Source: Corallococcus sp. AS-1-6 (GTDB taxonomy: Bacteria; Myxococcota; Myxococcia; Myxococcales; Myxococcaceae). Taken from it: a DNA stretch of 64,000 nucleotides. Within the stretch, counting starts at the first letter, position 1, and every line of letters starts with the position of its first letter. Positions 60,193-64,000 of the stretch are shown here, piece by piece. The translations under genes and the position numbers were made by a program. The notes below the pieces were generated by a model that saw only the letters and a list, made by a program, of their open reading frames with translations, ran no database searches and was not told where the DNA came from. The stretch covers positions 248,001-312,000 of the forward strand of contig NZ_JAIQDE010000001.1 in NCBI RefSeq assembly GCF_020037015.1. The letters are read 5' to 3'.

Positions 60193-60533
60193 GCCGCCGG
60201 TTCTACCTCACCCCTGTTTCTTCGGTTTCGTGCGGAGCCTGGATGCGTCCATCCGAGCCCATGAGACACAGCGCGGGTGCGGTGCGAACTCCGTTCGAGC
60301 GCTGCCGCACTCGGCGCCATCCACCACCGGAGTGAGCCGGAGCCTGCATGTGGATGAGGTTGGCGGCTCATCGAGAGTGAAGCGGCCTTCCTCTACGCCG
60401 CACCGCGCCACGTGCTCGGAGTCTCGGCTTCTCACGGACTTGGAACGGGGACGCAACTCCCGGCGCCAGTTGCCGACAATGTAGGCAAGCCTCCCTGCTG
60501 CTCAAACTCGGCTCCCCCTTCCGAGGTCCCCTC
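60193..60533. promoter_or_regulatory. 341-base divergent gap upstream of the ATPase-PIN-ligase operon
   Basis: No confident gene is present. The gap should contain the operon promoter (leftward) and that of the hydrolase (rightward). A minus-strand frame (60208-60456, 82 codons) has a cysteine-bearing, protein-like translation but no clear start and no family recognised, so it could be a remnant. A GG/GC sigma-54-like pair near 60440 has the wrong spacing. G+C looks lower than average. Confidence 0.3.
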
Positions 60534-61592
60534 ATGGTCCAGGTCACGCGCCCCTCCAGCCTCACGCCGTCCTCGCAGACGCGGGTCGCCGCGGAAGTCC
60601 CTGCCCGGGCCAAGGGCGCGCAGGGCTTCAACGCCATCGTGAAGGGGGACAGCTTCTCTTCCGTTACTCCTGCGGGGTCGCAGCAGGTCAATGCCCTGCG
60701 CCTTCCCATCCCCTGGCCCGGCAAGGGCGAGGCGGACAAGATCGGCTGGATCCAGAAGGCGTATCCGCCCGCGAAGGACTCCACCGCGGAGTTCATGAAG
60801 CTCAACCAGGCCGTGCGCGCGGGCCAGAACGTGATGCCCCCCGAGGCCAAGGACTGCGTGTTCCTGGCCGTGGGCGGTCTGCTCTCCGAAGCCGCGCCCA
60901 AGCAGATCTACTTCGACAAGAACCTGGACGCGCTCGAGGCCCAGGGCCTCCAGGTCGGCCGCGTGCCCGTGGACACGGACATGGGCGTGGAGCACAACGC
61001 CGCCATCGTCCGTCAGGCCGTGCTCGAGGCCTCCAAGAACGGCAAGCAGGTGGTGCTCATCGGCCACAGCAAGGGCGGCCTGGACTCCGCCGCGGCGCTG
61101 TCCATGTACCCGGAGCTCCAGGAGCACGTGCGCGCCCTGGTCACCATCCAGTCGCCCTACGGCGGCTCGCCCATGGCGCAGGACCTGCTGGACAACCCGC
61201 TCGTGCGCTACGGCGTGGGCGGCGCGGTCGAGGCGCTCGGCGGCAGCATCCAGGCCGGTGAGGACCTGACGTACGACTCGCGCAAGGCGTTCCTCGCGAA
61301 GCACCCGATGCCGCCGGGCATCCCCGCCGTGTGCATGGCCTCCACCACCGCGAACCCCACGTCGCCGCTGTTCGCCATGGAGGAGTACATGCAGCAGCGC
61401 TACGGCGTGAAGTCCGACGGCCTGGTGCTCCCGCAGGACGCGTTCATCCCCGGCTCCAAGTCCGTGACCCTGTCCGGCCTGGATCACCTGGACTCCACCG
61501 GCACGACGCTCAACCCCTTCAAGCCCTACCAGCCCGAGGACCTCACCCTCTCGCTGGTCGCGATGGCGCTGAAGATGCCCAAGGGCGGCTGA
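60534..61592 (+). CDS. Alpha/beta-hydrolase (lipase-like)
   Basis: Protein of 352 residues with the nucleophile elbow GHSKGG (catalytic Ser near residue 179) in a VVLIGHSKGGLDSA strand-turn-helix, a following QSPYGGSP segment and a late GLDHLDS with possible Asp/His members of the triad. It looks like a triacylglycerol-lipase or PGAP1-like esterase. There is no cleavable signal peptide. ATG 60534 was chosen. It is transcribed toward the N-ATPase operon but separated by 225 bases with hairpins. Confidence 0.78.
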   Translation: MVQVTRPSSLTPSSQTRVAAEVPARAKGAQGFNAIVKGDSFSSVTPAGSQQVNALRLPIPWPGKGEADKIGWIQKAYPPAKDSTAEFMKLNQAVRAGQNVMPPEAKDCVFLAVGGLLSEAAPKQIYFDKNLDALEAQGLQVGRVPVDTDMGVEHNAAIVRQAVLEASKNGKQVVLIGHSKGGLDSAAALSMYPELQEHVRALVTIQSPYGGSPMAQDLLDNPLVRYGVGGAVEALGGSIQAGEDLTYDSRKAFLAKHPMPPGIPAVCMASTTANPTSPLFAMEEYMQQRYGVKSDGLVLPQDAFIPGSKSVTLSGLDHLDSTGTTLNPFKPYQPEDLTLSLVAMALKMPKGG

Positions 61593-63610
<2,018 letters not shown>

Positions 63611-63618
<8 letters not shown>

Positions 63619-63901
63619 GCGCCCGTCATCCTCCCGGCGTGGGGATGCCCGCGAACGCACGCGCAAGGAGCTCCTCCGTTTCCAGCGGCGGCAGTCCGGC
63701 GGGTGGTCCTGGCGGGCGCTCGCGCTCATCGGGAGCGTCGGGTGGCCCATCGTCCTCCTGGCCACGGGAGGCGCGCTCCTCGGCCGGTATCTCGACGTCC
63801 GGTTCGGCACGGGCGTGCACCTCACGCTGCTGCTGCTGACGCTGGGCACCCTCGCGGGAAGTCTCATGGCGTATCGGACCGTGAGGGAGACGCGGACATG
63901 A
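63611..63901 (+). CDS. atpQ: N-ATPase subunit AtpQ (AtpI-like)
   Basis: Membrane protein of 96 residues with a basic N-terminus and two transmembrane helices (about 33-54 and 64-86) joined by a short loop with GRYLDVRFG. This is the AtpI-like small protein specific to N-type ATPase operons. It starts inside the atpC end and overlaps atpR by four bases (ATGA at 63898-63901). Confidence 0.8.
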
Positions 63902-64000
63902 ACGGCTGGTTCTTCGCGCTCCTGGGGGCCCTGGTCGGCGCGGTGCAAGCCGGACTGCTCGCGCGCACGGTGGGCACCCATCCCCAGCCCGCGTTGACGC
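63898..64000 (+). CDS. atpR: N-ATPase subunit AtpR, 5' part
   Basis: Only the first 34 codons are in the window. They form one hydrophobic helix (WFFALLGALVGAVQAGLLA), consistent with the three-helix AtpR protein that follows AtpQ in N-ATPase operons. The atpB, atpE, atpF, atpA and atpG genes expected next lie beyond the window. Confidence 0.7.
   Translation, partial: MNGWFFALLGALVGAVQAGLLARTVGTHPQPALT

Noticed and set aside
60208-60456. Small cysteine-containing minus-strand frame (82 codons)
   Set aside because: Translation looks somewhat protein-like but there is no clear start, partner or family; kept only as a possible remnant.
60430-60480. Sigma-54-like GG/GC promoter near TGGAACGGGGACGCA
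   Set aside because: The GG and GC are separated by nine bases, not the required ten, and the conserved flanks are missing.

Overview
The window is high-GC chromosomal DNA from a myxobacterium, most likely of the Myxococcaceae (Corallococcus or Myxococcus type). The evidence is a DUF2378 (TIGR02265) protein, a myxobacterial-type PilZ domain, very large lipoproteins with Ig-like, FN3 and lamin-tail modules, a PomZ-like ParA ATPase, and base composition near 70% G+C. No rRNA, tRNA, insertion sequence or CRISPR array was seen. Genus is inferred from gene families alone.

Layout. 1-3.5 kb: 3' part of dnaE, then a short-chain dehydrogenase. 3.5-13.7 kb: two giant paralogous lipoproteins in tandem that share a 727-base block of perfect identity. 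13.9-20.5 kb: M3 oligopeptidase, glycogen phosphorylase, DUF2378 protein, M23 peptidase. 20.6-25.4 kb: the prkA-yeaH-spoVR stress operon. 25.9-32.8 kb: GT-C glycosyltransferase, ruvX, a HrpF/NolX-like protein with a SycD-like TPR partner, an M48 protease and a TPR lipoprotein. 33-37.2 kb: two overlapping ArsA/Get3-type ATPases, then a phasin-like protein, a ParA ATPase and a PhaR-type protein. 37.3-48.7 kb: MJ0042 zinc-ribbon membrane protein, LRV/HEAT-like protein, orphan TatA, GDPD, two outer-membrane barrels, an S41 protease with a very long C-terminal half, an EI24 membrane protein and plant-type gshA. 48.8-57.4 kb: alaS, a lipoprotein and a 1752-residue PilZ-Hsp70 fusion, translationally coupled.

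The most notable locus is 57.6-60.2 kb. It is a tightly overlapped three-gene operon coding for a DUF3696-type AAA/ABC ATPase, a PIN-domain nuclease and a compact RNA-ligase-like nucleotidyltransferase. It looks lower in G+C than its surroundings. This resembles the ATPase-plus-nuclease architecture of defence systems with an added sealing enzyme, and I do not recognise it as a named system.

The window closes (61.8-64 kb) with the first four genes of an N-type (alternative, possibly Na+-translocating) F-ATPase operon, atpD-atpC-atpQ-atpR, preceded by an alpha/beta hydrolase. Functions are read from motifs and family resemblance only, with no database search. Residue positions refer to the starts chosen here.
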